A DNA stretch of 64,000 nt, taken from the NCBI GenBank assembly GCA_029931535.1, contig JAQPZY010001558.1, positions 186,001 through 250,000 of the forward strand, written 5' to 3'. Positions 49,173 through 62,028 of the stretch are shown here, one piece after another (within the stretch, counting starts at the first letter, position 1; each line of letters begins with the position of its first letter). The stretch is from Margaritifera margaritifera. Lineage: Eukaryota; Mollusca; Bivalvia; Unionida; Margaritiferidae. Under the pieces are notes generated by a model, which searched no databases, was not told the origin of the DNA, and saw nothing but the letters and a program-made list of their open reading frames with translations. The translations under genes and the position numbers were made by a program.

Positions 49173-50108
49173 TACAATGTGGACACTAAAACCTTTATAA
49201 AAAGTGTCATATCAAAGTTGGTTAAAATCTGTTTGATTTTCAAAACAAACAGTAGCATAGCTAGACATATGTACTGAAGCACATGTACTGTAATGTAGAC
49301 AAATTCATATACCATGTTCTGCATTACTAGGTTATCCCACCCCTCCCTCAGCCCAATTACAGTGTGTACATCAAATAATTGCTTAGCTACGCCCCTGAGA
49401 AGGTAATGTGTGCAGGAAAACTGCAACCGATGCCATAACTTGACGACATTATGATATACAATGCTGAAACATGAATACATCTAATTCTTGTCAAATGTAA
49501 AGTTACACGCAAAATTGGTTGCAACCCCACAGGAGAAACAGAGGCTGTGATGCATTGTGGGAACATTATTCAGAGACCATTATTTTACAAGCAGACTCTT
49601 ATCCTATCCCTTAGCTATTAAGCTGCTTGCTAAATTTTAGTTCAAATGAAATAAGAATACACAAAGTAACTATGGAAACAAAAGCAAGTCAATCTAATAA
49701 TCGGGGGCCAAATGATGATGGAGATTGCTGAAAGGCAATCTCATTGGAACATCCAGAGTAGTTTATTATTGAATCTTTCAGAAAATTGAAGGTCATGAAT
49801 CCCCAAAATGATAAAACAGAATGTTGACAATAAATATCATTTGAGATCCTACCAATCTGTAAAGCATGATACAAAATTTGGTTAAAGTCAAATATGAATA
49901 AACAGAGTTATTGTGTGTATATGAAATGTGAAACTGAGTGCATCGAACAATCAGGGGCTGTAACTTTTGCAAAATGATGACATTGAATCTGACAATTTTT
50001 TAAAATCATGTGATTTTGTCAATATATAGTATATAACCTAACACAAAACATGAATTATGTGTGTGTTTATGTATATACTTATAAGGTCCAACTGCAAACA
50101 ACACACAC

Positions 50109-50288
<180 letters not shown>

Positions 50289-50821
50289 TACAATCTGAGT
50301 ACCAGTAATAAGTGTTTATGAAAAAAACATGCAGAAAATAAGCACACACTAGCCCCTCAGTAGTATTTATGTAGCAAAAATATTTGTGTGTAAAAGAAAA
50401 TCAAGGTCTAAGATGCAAAATGTCACTTTTTTACAATAATTTTGTTCACTATTATAGTTCAACTACTTATTTATTTCCAGTACGAAGTATTGTTACTCCC
50501 TTTCTTTTTTGACATCTCTTCTTTATACGATCAATCATTTTATGTAATATGCTATAATAACTTACTATATATACTCCCTTATAACTAATGGTGAAATGAT
50601 ATGCCTATGCCATGTATCTCAATACACAATCTACAATACAATACACATTGATACATGTAAAGAATAAAGGGGCAAACCATTAATAATTATTCATGACTGT
50701 TTTACTAGTAACTTTAATAAGGTAAATATTGTTTTCAATTGATTCTCCACCTTAAGTATTAATGTGTGCATAAAAATGGCAAAAATATTGATGCATTGAT
50801 ACATCAGTGAATCATTTCACC

Positions 50822-51027
50822 CCTACTTATAAGTCCAGTCCAACTGCAAACAACATAAACCCTAATCTGCCATTGCATAATGCACCAGCAGATCAGGGTC
50901 TGTGTTGTTTGTTATACTGATTACTCCTAACAAACTGCATAGACCTAGATCTGCTGGCACATTATGCGATGGCAGATCTGGGTCTATGCAGTTTGCATTT
51001 GGATCCAACTTATATAGCATATATGGT
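50822..51027 (-). mobile_element. Double-hairpin MITE, copy 4
   Basis: The AACATAAACCCTAATCTGCC hairpin is followed by the TGCATAGACCTAGATCTGC hairpin, and the right terminus reads ATATATGGTA. The left terminus is lost and many CpG positions have changed to TG or CA. Confidence 0.75.
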
Positions 51028-52370
51028 ACATTTGAAATTTTGACAAAAAGTAATATAGTTATGAATTTTGTTGTCGATAAGCACTATAACAAATAAACCT
51101 ATAAGACCTTCACTAATTTAAAAAATAAATATACATGCTAACTATCCTGATTTTCCAGAATATTCACTGGCTAAAATTCAATGAATGTGAAGTTAAAAGA
51201 ATGGATAAAACAAATTGCAATTGTAAATGCAATTATCTTTCAATGAGATTGCACATGTTATGGATGTTACTGCCATTTGAAAATGACACTGGTTTTATTC
51301 TTCTGAAATGTAATGCTAAGATTAAAGTACAATATACCTGGTAGTTCCCAAAGCTTGGATACACTTTGACTATTAAATAGGTAATCAAATATACTAAAAT
51401 CATCAGTTCAGCCTCTTTAAAGACAGGTTGCTAAAACAGCAATGGATCCTCTTGCTGGAGTTTTAAGGGTATCTTGGGTTGTAATTTAATGACCAGTAGA
51501 GAATTAGATCTGAATGCACTTATCATGTCATGAAAACACTAGTGATAAAAAAAAATTCTATATTTTTTATCTACCTTTCATATTGTATTTATCTGGAAGC
51601 TTTGTTGAAACAAAATCATAGTTATGAGCTGCAGCAGATTTGCAAATTTTAAAGAGGTAATAACAAGAATAAACATATACCTCACTAGCACATATAATTT
51701 TGGATAAGATTTGTTGTTTTTGGTATTGCTGTTTTGTCGTTTTTTAAAACCAACAATTGGGTATGTACCTTTTCAGAAAGAAAGACACCCATACCTATAG
51801 GATCATATTTACTACATTCAAAAATAATCAAAAACAAAAACAAATGACAATCTCATACATGAAAGGCATTATACAAACAAAATGTTCAACATGTTCTGGC
51901 ATTCATATCTTTTTTTAATCTTAGTACCCCTTATGATTCATAATTTTCCTGAAAAATGTGCTTTACAATGTAATTGAGATGCAGACATGAAATCCTAAAC
52001 TAAATTTTTAATGTCCGTACCAGTCTCAATCAGTATCAAGCACAGCTTTTCTCACAAACTGAATTACTGCAAAATCAACAACATCCAAGCCTTTTTTCAT
52101 ATTCAAAAGTAAAACTGTATGAAAATAATGAAAATCTTGGCAATCTTCCAATGAAATATCTGCAAAGTGTTTGATACTTTTTTAACTGCTTTCCTCATAT
52201 CTTTGCTATAATAATGACCTGAGATGTAAAGTAACAGCATAAAGTACTATTATATTTCAAGTCTGATTCAGAAGTATTATCTTGTTGAGTGCAAGAGTTT
52301 TATTTAATTTGAAAACCCTCTAATAACCACCTATATAGGCATATCTCAAGAAAATAAATATCCAAAGATA

Positions 52371-52875
52371 TTTTCTGCCATAAAGTATAGCCACATACTG
52401 ACAATTTTAATACTGCCATAAAGTATAGCCACATACTGACAATGTTAATACCATCATAAAGTATAGCCACATACTGACAATTTTAATACTGTCATAAAGT
52501 ATAGCCACATACTGACAATTTTAATACTGTCATAAAGTATAGCCACATACTGACAATTTTAATAGTCATAAAGTATAGCCACATACTGACAATTTTAATA
52601 CTGTCATAAAGTATAGCCACATACTGACAATTTTAATACTGCCATAAAGTATAGCCACATACTGACAATTTTAATACTGCCATAAAGTATAGCCACATAC
52701 TGACAATTTTAATACTGCCATAAAGTATAGCCACATACTGACAATTTTAATACTGTCATAAAGTAAAGCCACATACTGACAATTTTAATACCATCATAAA
52801 GTATAGCCACATACTCACAGTTTTAATACTGCCATAAAGTATAGCCACATACTGACAATTTTAATACTGTCATAT
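52371..52875 (+). repeat. Second 38-bp minisatellite, about 13 copies
   Basis: The unit contains CATAAAGTATAGCCACATAC and TGACAATTTTAATACTG, repeating at 38 bp (for example 52379 and 52417). One copy is shortened by a few bases. Its sequence is unrelated to that of the 46-49 kb array. A (GTAG)n run lies just downstream at 52976-53010. Confidence 0.94.
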
Positions 52876-53296
52876 CGCCTTTTGAAAATGTATACAGAGT
52901 ATACAGGTCTTTGATTTTGGTATGGTATACCTGAATCTCCCTGAAGTTGGATTCTTTTAACAAAATCTGTATGTATGTAGGTAGGTAGGTACAGTAGGTA
53001 GGTAGGTAGTTTAATGGCACATAAGCACAATCCAGTTTATATTGTGCCAAGTAAGTTTAGGAATCCCAAAAAGGCATACAAAACAAAGATAAGGGCAAAC
53101 AAGGGTAAATCCTTCAGACAGATTTTTTTTTATATACAACATAAATTCTAATAGAAAGTCCAAGACCTTCTCAGTGTTAACAGCATCATGAGATGCATCC
53201 CAGGGCAAAATGGCTGGCTCCATTAGTCGCATATTACAACATGCAGGAGGGCATATTGGGCCGATGGAATTATTTTCACTATCCATGAGAAATAAC

Positions 53297-53519
53297 TTAC
53301 CATATATACTCGCATATAATCCAGGTCTAAATGCAAACAACATAGACCCTGATCTGCCATCGCATGATGTGCCAGCAGATCAGGGTCTATGTTGTTTGTT
53401 CTACTGATTACTCCTTACAAACTGCATAGACCCAGATCTGCTGGCGCATTATGTGATGGCAGATCTGGGTCTATGCAGTTTGCAGTTGGTATCGGATTAT
53501 ACGCGAGTATATATGGTAA
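53297..53519 (-). mobile_element. Double-hairpin MITE, copy 5
   Basis: Well preserved: termini TTACCATATATACTCGC and GCGAGTATATATGGTAA, the AACATAGACCCTGATC hairpin followed by the TGCATAGACCCAGATC hairpin, each stem nearly perfect. It is in the inverted orientation relative to copy 1. Confidence 0.85.
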
Positions 53520-54119
53520 GGTTTATTTCTAAATGGCACAATTAACTGAAACAACAGTTGGTGGAATTTCCATCTGTAATATTCTTACACTATTAATTTT
53601 TTATTTTGTACAAACTTCCTGAATAGTGATCCAACATACAAAGACCTAGGAAGGCTATACAATTTCATGTTCATACATTCCCTGAATGAAACGTTATTTT
53701 TTACATCTTTAAATCAGAACTTTACTAAGTTCCATAAATGTTTGTTAAGAGCCTTGTGTTTTTCGATACAGTTAGAGAGGTATTGCCTTGCATGTCACAT
53801 TTTCCCCTTTTGACTCTCATCTCTGACATTGACCTTTTGACCCAACAAGCAGAAAAATTCTTTAATGGAGGATTATAGCCCAAACCAGCTTGTAGTGAAT
53901 TTTGTGAGTTTGTTGTTTGTTTATTTTGAATTTAACATTCATTATTAAGATATGTGGAGGAAACAATCATTGGTGTGCAGATTATTTCTAGTATCTGTTA
54001 TTCAAAAAACTTAATTTGAGAAAATAAAATTTAGAAAAACACAGAACTTCATTTAAACAGACTCACTTGCAGCATTACTTGTCAATGTCTAAGTCAGTTT
54101 GCAATTCTCATAATTTAGT

Positions 54120-54500
54120 TTCAGTTCCAGTCCATTTGTAATCCACATGATGTTTTGCTCAGTCTAAGTCCATCTGTAAACCACATGACATTTTGTCTCA
54201 TTTCAAATCCATTTGTAAACCACATGATGTTTTGCTCTGTCTAACTCCATCTGTAAACCACATGATTTTGTTTATTTCCAAGTTCATTTATCACCCCACA
54301 TAATTTGGTCTCAGTCAAGTTTGTTTGTAACCCACACATTTAGTCTCAGTCTAAGTCCATTTGTAACCCACATATTGTTTTGTCTCAGTCCAAGTCTATT
54401 TGTGACCCACATGATGTTTTGTCTCAGTCCAAGTCTATTTGTAACCACATGATGTTTTGTCTCAGTCCAAGTCTGTTTGTAACCTACATGATGTTTGAAC
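54120..54500 (+). repeat. Diverged tandem repeat (about 40-45 bp unit)
   Basis: GTCTCAGTCCAAGTCTATT with TGTAACCCACATGATGTTTT recurs about eight times with unequal spacing. No coding signal. Confidence 0.8.
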
Positions 54501-54659
54501 CTCCATCACTTTACCTAAGACATGTAACATGAATGGGCTCTGACTTGTGAAGAAAAAAAACTCATTGCAGATTGCAGGTATTACATATGATAACAGTTCA
54601 GTGTTCCAAATACCTGAGTGTAGAGACACAATATGAATCATGATTTGGTTTTGTGCATG

Positions 54660-54895
54660 TGTAATACTACTGTAGGTACTCAGATACAAAATGGACATAG
54701 GTTTGCTTCTGTGCTACTGCAGGTGTAGAGACACAAAATGGACCTAGGTTTGCTTCTGTGCTACTGCAGGTGTAGAGAAACAAAATGAACCTAGGTTTGG
54801 ATCTGTGCATGTGCAATCCTACTGCAGGTGTAGAGATACAAAGTGGGTCTAGGTTTGGTTCTGTGCATGTGTAATCCTACTGCAGTTGTAAAATT
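54660..54895 (+). repeat. Tandem repeat of 47-58 bp unit, about four copies
   Basis: GCAGGTGTAGAGACACAAA with ATGGACCTAGGTTTG recurs near 54721, 54768 and 54826, with spacing changing from 47 to 58 bp. Confidence 0.8.
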
Positions 54896-55374
54896 ACAAT
54901 TAAAATTGAAGGGTTTTATACAATTAGTACTCTGTGCTTGATTCCCAATATATGGATTATTTCTTGGTATACACTGTACTTGTATCAAATGATTAAACCA
55001 AAAACATATTGTTAAAATCAATTACAAGTACTTGTATACCAATTTTTTTATTAAGGCATGTTTTATGTGTACCTATGGGTATGCAAACAAAAATAAAGCA
55101 AATTTGAAACCTTTTTTCCAGTCCCTGGTTTGAAATTTAAGCTTCTCTCAATTTCTTTTCAATGTTTTGTCTTCCCTACCTTAAGTTTTCATGAGGCAAT
55201 AAATGAACTGTGCTGCCCTATTATTTATATTCCACTGTTAAGTAATCAAGCCCACTCAGATTATGCAATTTACCACTTACATCCAGTGATTGATGGACCT
55301 GACTGATTCTTTGAGTGAGGATTTTGACTCTGAAATTATATTTCTTCCTAATAATTAAAGAAAAAAGCACGCAC

Positions 55375-55576
55375 CTGAAATTTCCAATACCATCTTCACA
55401 AGTTCCTCCATTGAGACATGGTCCACTGGCACACTCATCATCATCAATCTCACAGTTAATTCCCTGTGTACCTGAAGGGCAGACACAGCAATATCCCGCA
55501 GCCTCATCCACACATGTCCCACCATTAATACATGGGTTCTCCACACAGTCATTAATGTTCACCTCACAATTCACAC
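55375..55576 (-). CDS. SVEP1-like: SVEP1-like exon: one and a half EGF modules
   Basis: This 202-bp exon starts in phase 1 and ends in phase 2. It has one whole EGF module (VNINDC, NPCINGGTC, then an unusual YCCVC with a double cysteine) and the first two thirds of the next ([18 protein letters not shown]). The donor GTGCGT interrupts the second module before its last cysteines, and the exon at 43786 finishes it (GNF-S-CSC). The extra cysteine in YCCVC departs from the six-cysteine EGF pattern and could be a misfolding risk, a free thiol, or an assembly error. Confidence 0.87.
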
Positions 55577-55765
55577 CTACAATTGATTTCAATACTTTCA
55601 TACTGACATTTACATGTAAAATTGTATGAGAAAATGTTGGTGTCATTCAATCATTTTTAATTCCTACTGAAAGTTATTCATATGCATATAGCCAATACTT
55701 ACATTTTTGTTTATGTAAAACAATGACTATGTATATGACATCATGGCAGAGCACAAAATAAGCCT

Positions 55766-56132
55766 TTCAGTACAGATAGGAGTGGATGTACTGTTGATTT
55801 CAGTACAGATAGGAGTGGATGTACTGTTGATTTCAGTACAGATAGGAGTGGAGGTACTGTTGATTTTAGTATAGATAGGAGTGGATGTACTGTTCATTTC
55901 AGTACAGATAGGAGTAGAGGTACTGTTCATTTCAGTACAGATAGGAGTGGAGGTACTGTTGATTTTAGTATAGATAGGAGTGGATGTACTGTTCATTTCA
56001 GTACAGATAGGAGTAGAGGTACTGTTCATTTCAGTACAGATAGGAGTAGAGGTACTGTTCATTTCAGTACAGATAGGAGTAGAGGTACTGTTCATTTCAG
56101 TACAGATAGGAGTGGAGGTACTGTTCATTTCA
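55766..56132 (+). repeat. 33-bp minisatellite, about 11 copies
   Basis: The unit contains AGTACAGATAGGAGTGGAGG and TACTGTTCATTTC. Two main variants (GTTCATTTC and GTTGATTTT) alternate. The unit is 11 codons long, so open frames of 133 codons (minus) and 76 codons (plus) run through it; neither is a gene. Confidence 0.95.
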
Positions 56133-56239
56133 GCTGGACATTATCCTATGCCATCTTATTTATCATCTTATGCTTACCCCCCCTGGCTGCTCAACCACTG
56201 TATACTATAGTGTGAATATAAATATAAAATGTTCTTATG

Positions 56240-57480
56240 ATCATGAGCTAATATGTAATACTGAACATGACAACAGTCTCATTTCCATCAAACAGATATG
56301 CTGAACATGACAACAGTCCCATTTATGTCAAATAGATATGCTGAACATGACAACAGTCCCATTTCCATCAGATAGACATGATGAATATGACAACAGCCCC
56401 ATTTACCTGTATGTCAAATAGATTTGTTGAATATACTACAGTCCCATTTCTGTCAAATAAACATAATGAATATGACAACAGTCCCATTTCCATCAAATAG
56501 ACATGTTGAATATGACAACAGCCCCATTTATGTCAAATAGATTTGTTGAATATATGACAACCCCATGTCTGTCAAGGTGACATGATGACTATGACAACAG
56601 TCCCATTTCTGTCAAATAGACAAATTGAACATGACGACAGTCCCAATTCCATAAAATAGACATGTTGAACATGAAAACAGTCCCATCTCCATCAAACAGA
56701 CATGTTGAATAAGGCAACATCCCCATTTATGTCAAACAGACATGCTGAATATGTTAAAAGTCCCATTTATGTCAAGTAGACTTGTTAAATATGACTGCAG
56801 ACCCATTTCAGTCAAATAGACATGTTGAATATAACAACAGTCCCATTTCCATCTCATTAAGTAGACATGTTGACTAAACAAGTCCCATTTATATCAAATA
56901 GACATGCTGAATATGTCAACAGTCCTATTTATGTCAAGTAGATTCATTAAATATGACAGCAGCCATATTTCTGTCAAGGAGACATGTTGAATATGACAAC
57001 AGTGCCATTTCCATCACATTAAGTTGACATGTTGACTATGAAAACAGTCCCATTTCCATCAAACAGACTTGGTGAATATGACAACTGCCCCATTTCCATC
57101 AAATGGTCCCATTTATGTCAAATGGACATGTAGAATATGACAACAGTCCCATTTATGTCAAATGGACATGTAGAATATAACAACAGTCCCATTTCTGTCA
57201 ACAGTTCCATTTCCATATAACAGACATGCTGAATATGACAAAAGTCCCATTTATATCAAATAGACATGCTGAATATGTCAACAGTCCCATTTATGTCAAG
57301 CAGACTTGTTGAATATGACAAATGTCCCATTTCTGTTTAATAAGACAACAGTCCCATTTCCATCAAATAGACCCTTTCAATATGACAATAGTCCCATTTA
57401 TGTTAAGCAGACTTGTTGAATATGACAACAGTCCCATTTCTGTTTAATAAGACAACAGTCCCATCTCCATCAAATAAACT
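56240..57480 (+). repeat. Diverged tandem array with about 50-60 bp unit
   Basis: More than twenty occurrences of ATGACAACAGTCCCATTT separated by ATGTCAAATAGACATG-like segments, with irregular spacing. It appears to be an old minisatellite with many indels. Confidence 0.85.
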
Positions 57481-57695
57481 TGACAATCCATGCATGTAAA
57501 CAATTTGGTGCCATATTAATACTCTTTACATAATACAAATATAGACAATGCAGTTACTGCACATTATTAACTTGTTTGCAAGTCCTTGTCAAAATTCTGT
57601 GCCAGGATATGTAATCATGTCCATGACATTTATCCCATTATCTACTTAATTTGTGTTGAATGCACATTATATTATTGTAAAGCACATTGACTTAC

Positions 57696-57809
57696 CATTG
57701 AAACCATTCTCACACCTGCAGATGTATCCATCGACCTGGTCAATGCAGGTACCACCATTCTGGCATGGCTGCTCCTTACAGTCATCTATGTTTATCTCAC
57801 ATTTCTTCC
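57696..57809 (-). CDS. SVEP1-like: SVEP1-like exon: one EGF module
   Basis: This 114-bp phase 1/1 exon encodes one EGF module: [20 protein letters not shown] and ENGFNG. The acceptor is TTTATAG, the donor GTAAGT. It splices in frame to the exon at 55576 (FNG-VNCEVNINDC). Its length and phases equal those of the 62 kb EGF exon, the usual one-module, one-exon layout of symmetric EGF exons. Confidence 0.87.
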
Positions 57810-57889
57810 CTATAAATGCAGAAGATGATTTTCAAACTAAAATAAAATTGTTCTTTCAGAAAACAATTTTGTTTCAACATGTAACTTGT

Positions 57890-58203
57890 ATCCCAGGCAG
57901 TTATACTGTATAACTTGTATCCCAGGCAGTTATACTGTATAACTTGTATCCCAGGCAGTTATACTGCATAACTTGTATCCCAGGCAGTTATACTGTACAA
58001 CTTGTATCCCAGGCAGTTATACTGTACAACTTGTATCCCAGGCAGTTATACTGTATAACTTGTATCCCAGGCAGTTATACTGTATAGCTTGTATCCCAGG
58101 CAGTTATACTGTATAACTTGTATCCCAGGCAGTCATACTGTATAACTTGTATCCCAGGCAGTTATACTGTATAACTTGTATCCCAGGCAGTTATACTGTA
58201 CAA
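57890..58203 (+). repeat. 29-bp minisatellite, about 11 copies
   Basis: The unit reads CCCAGGCAGTTATACTG with TATAACTTGTAT, very homogeneous, with occasional TGTACAAC or TGTATAGC variants. This homogeneity implies a recent expansion. Confidence 0.95.
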
Positions 58204-58689
58204 TTTTTTATATGAAGCTGTATAAGAGTGAGGAAATAGTGATTGTTGTTGATCAATATAATTATTTATATGATTGAAAATAATTTATTGCTATATGAAA
58301 TTAATCAATTTATTTAAATTAACATCTATAGGAAATATTCAATGGCCTGAAAATACTCTTTATCTACTGTTTCATGCTCATATTATGACCACTAGAAAAA
58401 GTTTAAATTTAATGCCTCAACTGCAACCATAATTTGCTCCTGTTGCCTTGCTCTTTGAACTTTAAAACTCCAAATCAGTTTTATTTCTGTCCTCAGGTAA
58501 ATTTGTGTGTCAAGTCTAATAAAATCCACTGCTGCAAAGAAAGTTACACCTATTCAAAACCATTCAACAGAAAAGTCAGCAACCAGAGTCCCTCAAAGGG
58601 ACTGATACTCTACTGACCAAAAAGATTTTCCTGGAATTCAAGAGAAGATCATTTCATCTTTTTAACTCCCGAGTGTTGAAAGCATCTCA

Positions 58690-60215
58690 GATATTTCTAA
58701 GCAATAGCAAGATTTTCAAATGAACTGCCATGGTGGCCATATTGGATGTAAGATCAGCACCATTTTCATGTATGACCAACTAGATATCATTAAAAGTCTT
58801 TAGGTGAAAACCCCACGAGAATATGACCATACTTCAGAAGAAGTTGCAATAACAAGATTTTCAAGACTGCCACCATGGTGGCCATGTTGGATGTCAGATC
58901 TGCATCATTTTCATTTAGACTCTACTAGAAACCATGTGAAGTCTTCTGGCGAAAACATCATGTTGATAAGACTTTCCATTTAGGACAAGTAACAATAACA
59001 AGATTTTCAAGATGGCTGCCATGGCATAATTTTCACTTAGGACCAAGTAGGCATCATAAGAAGTATTTTCATGAAAACCCCAAGTTGATGTGACTTTCAG
59101 TTAAGGAGAAATAGCAATAATAAAAGTTTCAAGATAGCAGCTATGGCAGCTATATTGGATGTCAAATTAGCAACAGTTTCATTTAGGACCAACTAGATAT
59201 CACAAGAAGTCTTTTGTTGAAAACCCAATGTTGATATGACCATCTAATTAGGAGGAGCAGTGATAACAAGATTTTCTAGATGGCTACTGTGACAGCCATA
59301 TTGGCAGTCAGATTGGCACTATTTTCATTTGGGACCAATTAAACATCATAAGAAGTCATCTGGTGAAAACCCCATGTCAATATGACTTTCTGTTCAGGAG
59401 GAGTAGCGATAACATTTTCAAGATGTCTGCTGTCGTGGCGATATTTGATGTCAGATTAGCACCATTTTCATTGAGGACAAGTGGATATCGTATGAAATCT
59501 TTTAGTGAAAACCTCAGGCTGCTCTGACTTCCCATTCAGGAGAAGAAGTAATAACAAGATTTTCAAGATAGCCACTGTGACTGTCATATTGGATGTCCAA
59601 GTAGCACCATTTTCATTTAAGACCAGCTAGATGTCATGAAAAGTCTTCTGGTGAAAACCCCAAGTTGATATTACTTTCAATTAAGTAGGAGTAGTGATAA
59701 CAAGATTTCAAGATCGCAGCTATGATGGCCATATTGGACATCAAAATCAGATCAGCACCATTTTCATTTAGGACTAACATGACATCATAAGAGGTCTTCT
59801 GGTGGAAAACCACATGTTGATATGACTTTCCATTAAGTAGTAGTAGCAATAACAAGATTTTCAAGATGGCAGTCATGATGGCCATATTGGACATCAGATC
59901 AGCACCATTTTCATTTAGGAGTAACTAGACATCATAAGAATTCTTTTAATAAAATTCCCACATTGATATGACCATCCATTCAGGAGGAGTAGCAATAACA
60001 AGATTTTCAAGATTGCCACTGTGGAGGCCATATTGGCTGTCTGACGGGCATCATTTTCTCTTAGAATGCACTAGATGTCATAAGAAGTCTCCTGGTAAAA
60101 ATCCCATTTCAATGTGACTTTCCATTCAGGAGGAGAAGCAAGAAAATGATTTTCAAGATTGATGCTGTGGCAGCCATATTAGACATCATATTAGCACCAT
60201 TTTAATTTAGGACCC
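58690..60215 (+). repeat. Diverged 145-bp satellite, about 11 copies
   Basis: AACAAGATTTTCAAGATGGC recurs with roughly 145-bp spacing (about 58715, 58858, 59003, 59127, 59271, 59415, 59559, 59706, 59857, 60002, 60149). Between copies come GGCCATATTGGATGTCAG, CACCATTTTCATTTAGGACC, AACTAGATATCATAAGAAG and GAAAACCCCATGTTGATATG in a fixed order. Isolated units lie at 38.3-38.6, 39.5-40.4, 41.8-42.1 and 61.17-61.39 kb. Confidence 0.88.
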
Positions 60216-62028
60216 ATACATGTGAACTTCATGCATGGGAAGGTTATTCTTCTAAGATTAGGGGTGTCTCCCATCCCACCCTTTACTCACTGAAATCTCC
60301 TGCGTACGCAAAATTATTTTTAAAAACTAATTTTTTCCCCATTTTTTTCACATTTTGGTTCCAGTGTAGTATATTTATGGTAATACTGCCTATGATCATG
60401 TGAATGAACTGGCTTAAGCAGGGCAAGACAATGTAGTTGCAAATTTTAACCTCTGATCCTGTCAGCAGGCTTCATTGTTTTAAGTTTGTTGAGGTGGATT
60501 ATACTATGTGTGAGAAGTAGTAATTCCTAAAGGATTAAAGATGTTAATTGATTATAGTTGGGTTACTAAAGAGCTCAATCAGCATGAAATAATAAACATT
60601 ACTTTTATTCTCTCCACAAGGTATGTTCTGCTTCAGTGCTTAAAGTTGTCAAGATGGATCAGAGTCTATGCTATGTATGATCAAAAGTAATTTGGACAGG
60701 ATTAAAGATATTGATTGATTATGGTTGGATTACTCAAGAGCTCATGTGGCATAAAACTGGCTCAGTTTGACTTCAGTGTTTAAAGTTTGTCAAGATGTCT
60801 AAGCGTGCATTATCTCCAAATGACAAACACCAAAATCCAAGCAACCAAAATATCACACAAAATTCAATGATGGATGGAAACGGAAATTTCCAAGTAATGA
60901 TCTCATAAGAACTGCTAAAAATGCTTGTGGTTCATATAAGGAGAGTATGAATGACAACAAGTCAAGTTACTGTGAAAGGACTGATTTGCATATTTTAATA
61001 TTAAAAAATGGAAATTTGTTCAATGGTTGTAATTTTTGTCCATTTGATTGCTAAAAATTGGGTTGATAAAAGTCCTCCCTCTTTAGAAGTCAAAACTCCA
61101 GACCAAATTTTGCAAATCTCCTGATCTGTTCCAAGCTGGCCTCTCTTTTCTGTCACATGTATGAGGACCTACTAGACACCATAAGAAGTCTTTCTTTCAA
61201 AACCCATGTTGATATGATCTTCCATTCAGAAGGAGTAATTATATCAAGATTTTCAAGATGGCCACTGTGGTGGCCATATTGGATGTCCAAGTGGCACCAT
61301 TTTTATTTAGGACCAACTAGATCATGGGATGAATGTGTGTGTAAAGTTTCCTTGCAGTCCTCAATGTAGTTTAGGAGGAGTAGCAATAACAAATTTGTGC
61401 TAAAGGGCAGATGGACGACAGACAAACAATGGATGACAGACATCAAGTCATCCCATAAGCTCTTCTTGTCTATGAAAAAATTGAATACCAGAGAGATAAT
61501 GGACAATAGATAATGGCTGAAAACTGTCTGATGAGGGACAATTTACGTAACATTCCTTCTTTCTTACAAAGGTAAGATACTAAGTTGTACATTAAATTAA
61601 ATACTATTATATACCATGTAGAAGCTAGAAAAGTGTTCAGTAGGTACCATTAATAAGGTATAATTGAGGAATCTTTGTTTCATATGCAAGGGCAAACTTC
61701 TTAGTCAAACAGGGGCCATATCTCAGTCCAATATTTGACAGAAAAACTGAAACTTAAGTTTACCTAGGTCTGCTTGATATTATGTTCCCTATAAATGTTT
61801 GATCATATCCAAGTGAGTTATACAGGACATACTGAGCAGAAACATCATTCATGATATACAGTACATACAGATGGACAAACAGACATACAGACAGGGGAAC
61901 AAGTAAAATAAATCCAGAGATTCTGCCCTTCTTTCTTACCCTATATGGCAGACACATTAGTTGTGATCCAAAGCAGTTAAAGAATGATGTATCCAAACTA
62001 GAAATAATTCTGAGAAATTTTAGCATAC

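Larger units (their letters stand above)
55577..57695 (-). other. Intron between EGF exons, filled by two tandem repeat arrays
   Basis: A 2.1-kb intron: a 33-bp minisatellite (55766-56132) then a diverged array (56240-57480). The rest (55580-55760, 57480-57695) shows nothing recognisable. Confidence 0.85.
57810..62028 (-). other. Intron between EGF exons, 4.2 kb
   Basis: It contains the 29-bp array (57890-58203) and the 145-bp satellite (58690-60215 and 61170-61390). At about 60400-60780 a diverged direct duplication carries GATTAAAGATGTTAATTG-type sequence. 58210-58690, 60215-61150 and 61400-62028 contain no supported gene. A weak hAT-like N-terminal motif (FNDGWKRKFP) occurs at about 60870 on the plus strand. 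Confidence 0.75.

Noticed and set aside
55727..56128. 133-codon frame of NSTSTPICTEM repeats
   Set aside because: Product of the 33-bp minisatellite (11 codons) inside an intron; the opposite strand is also open.
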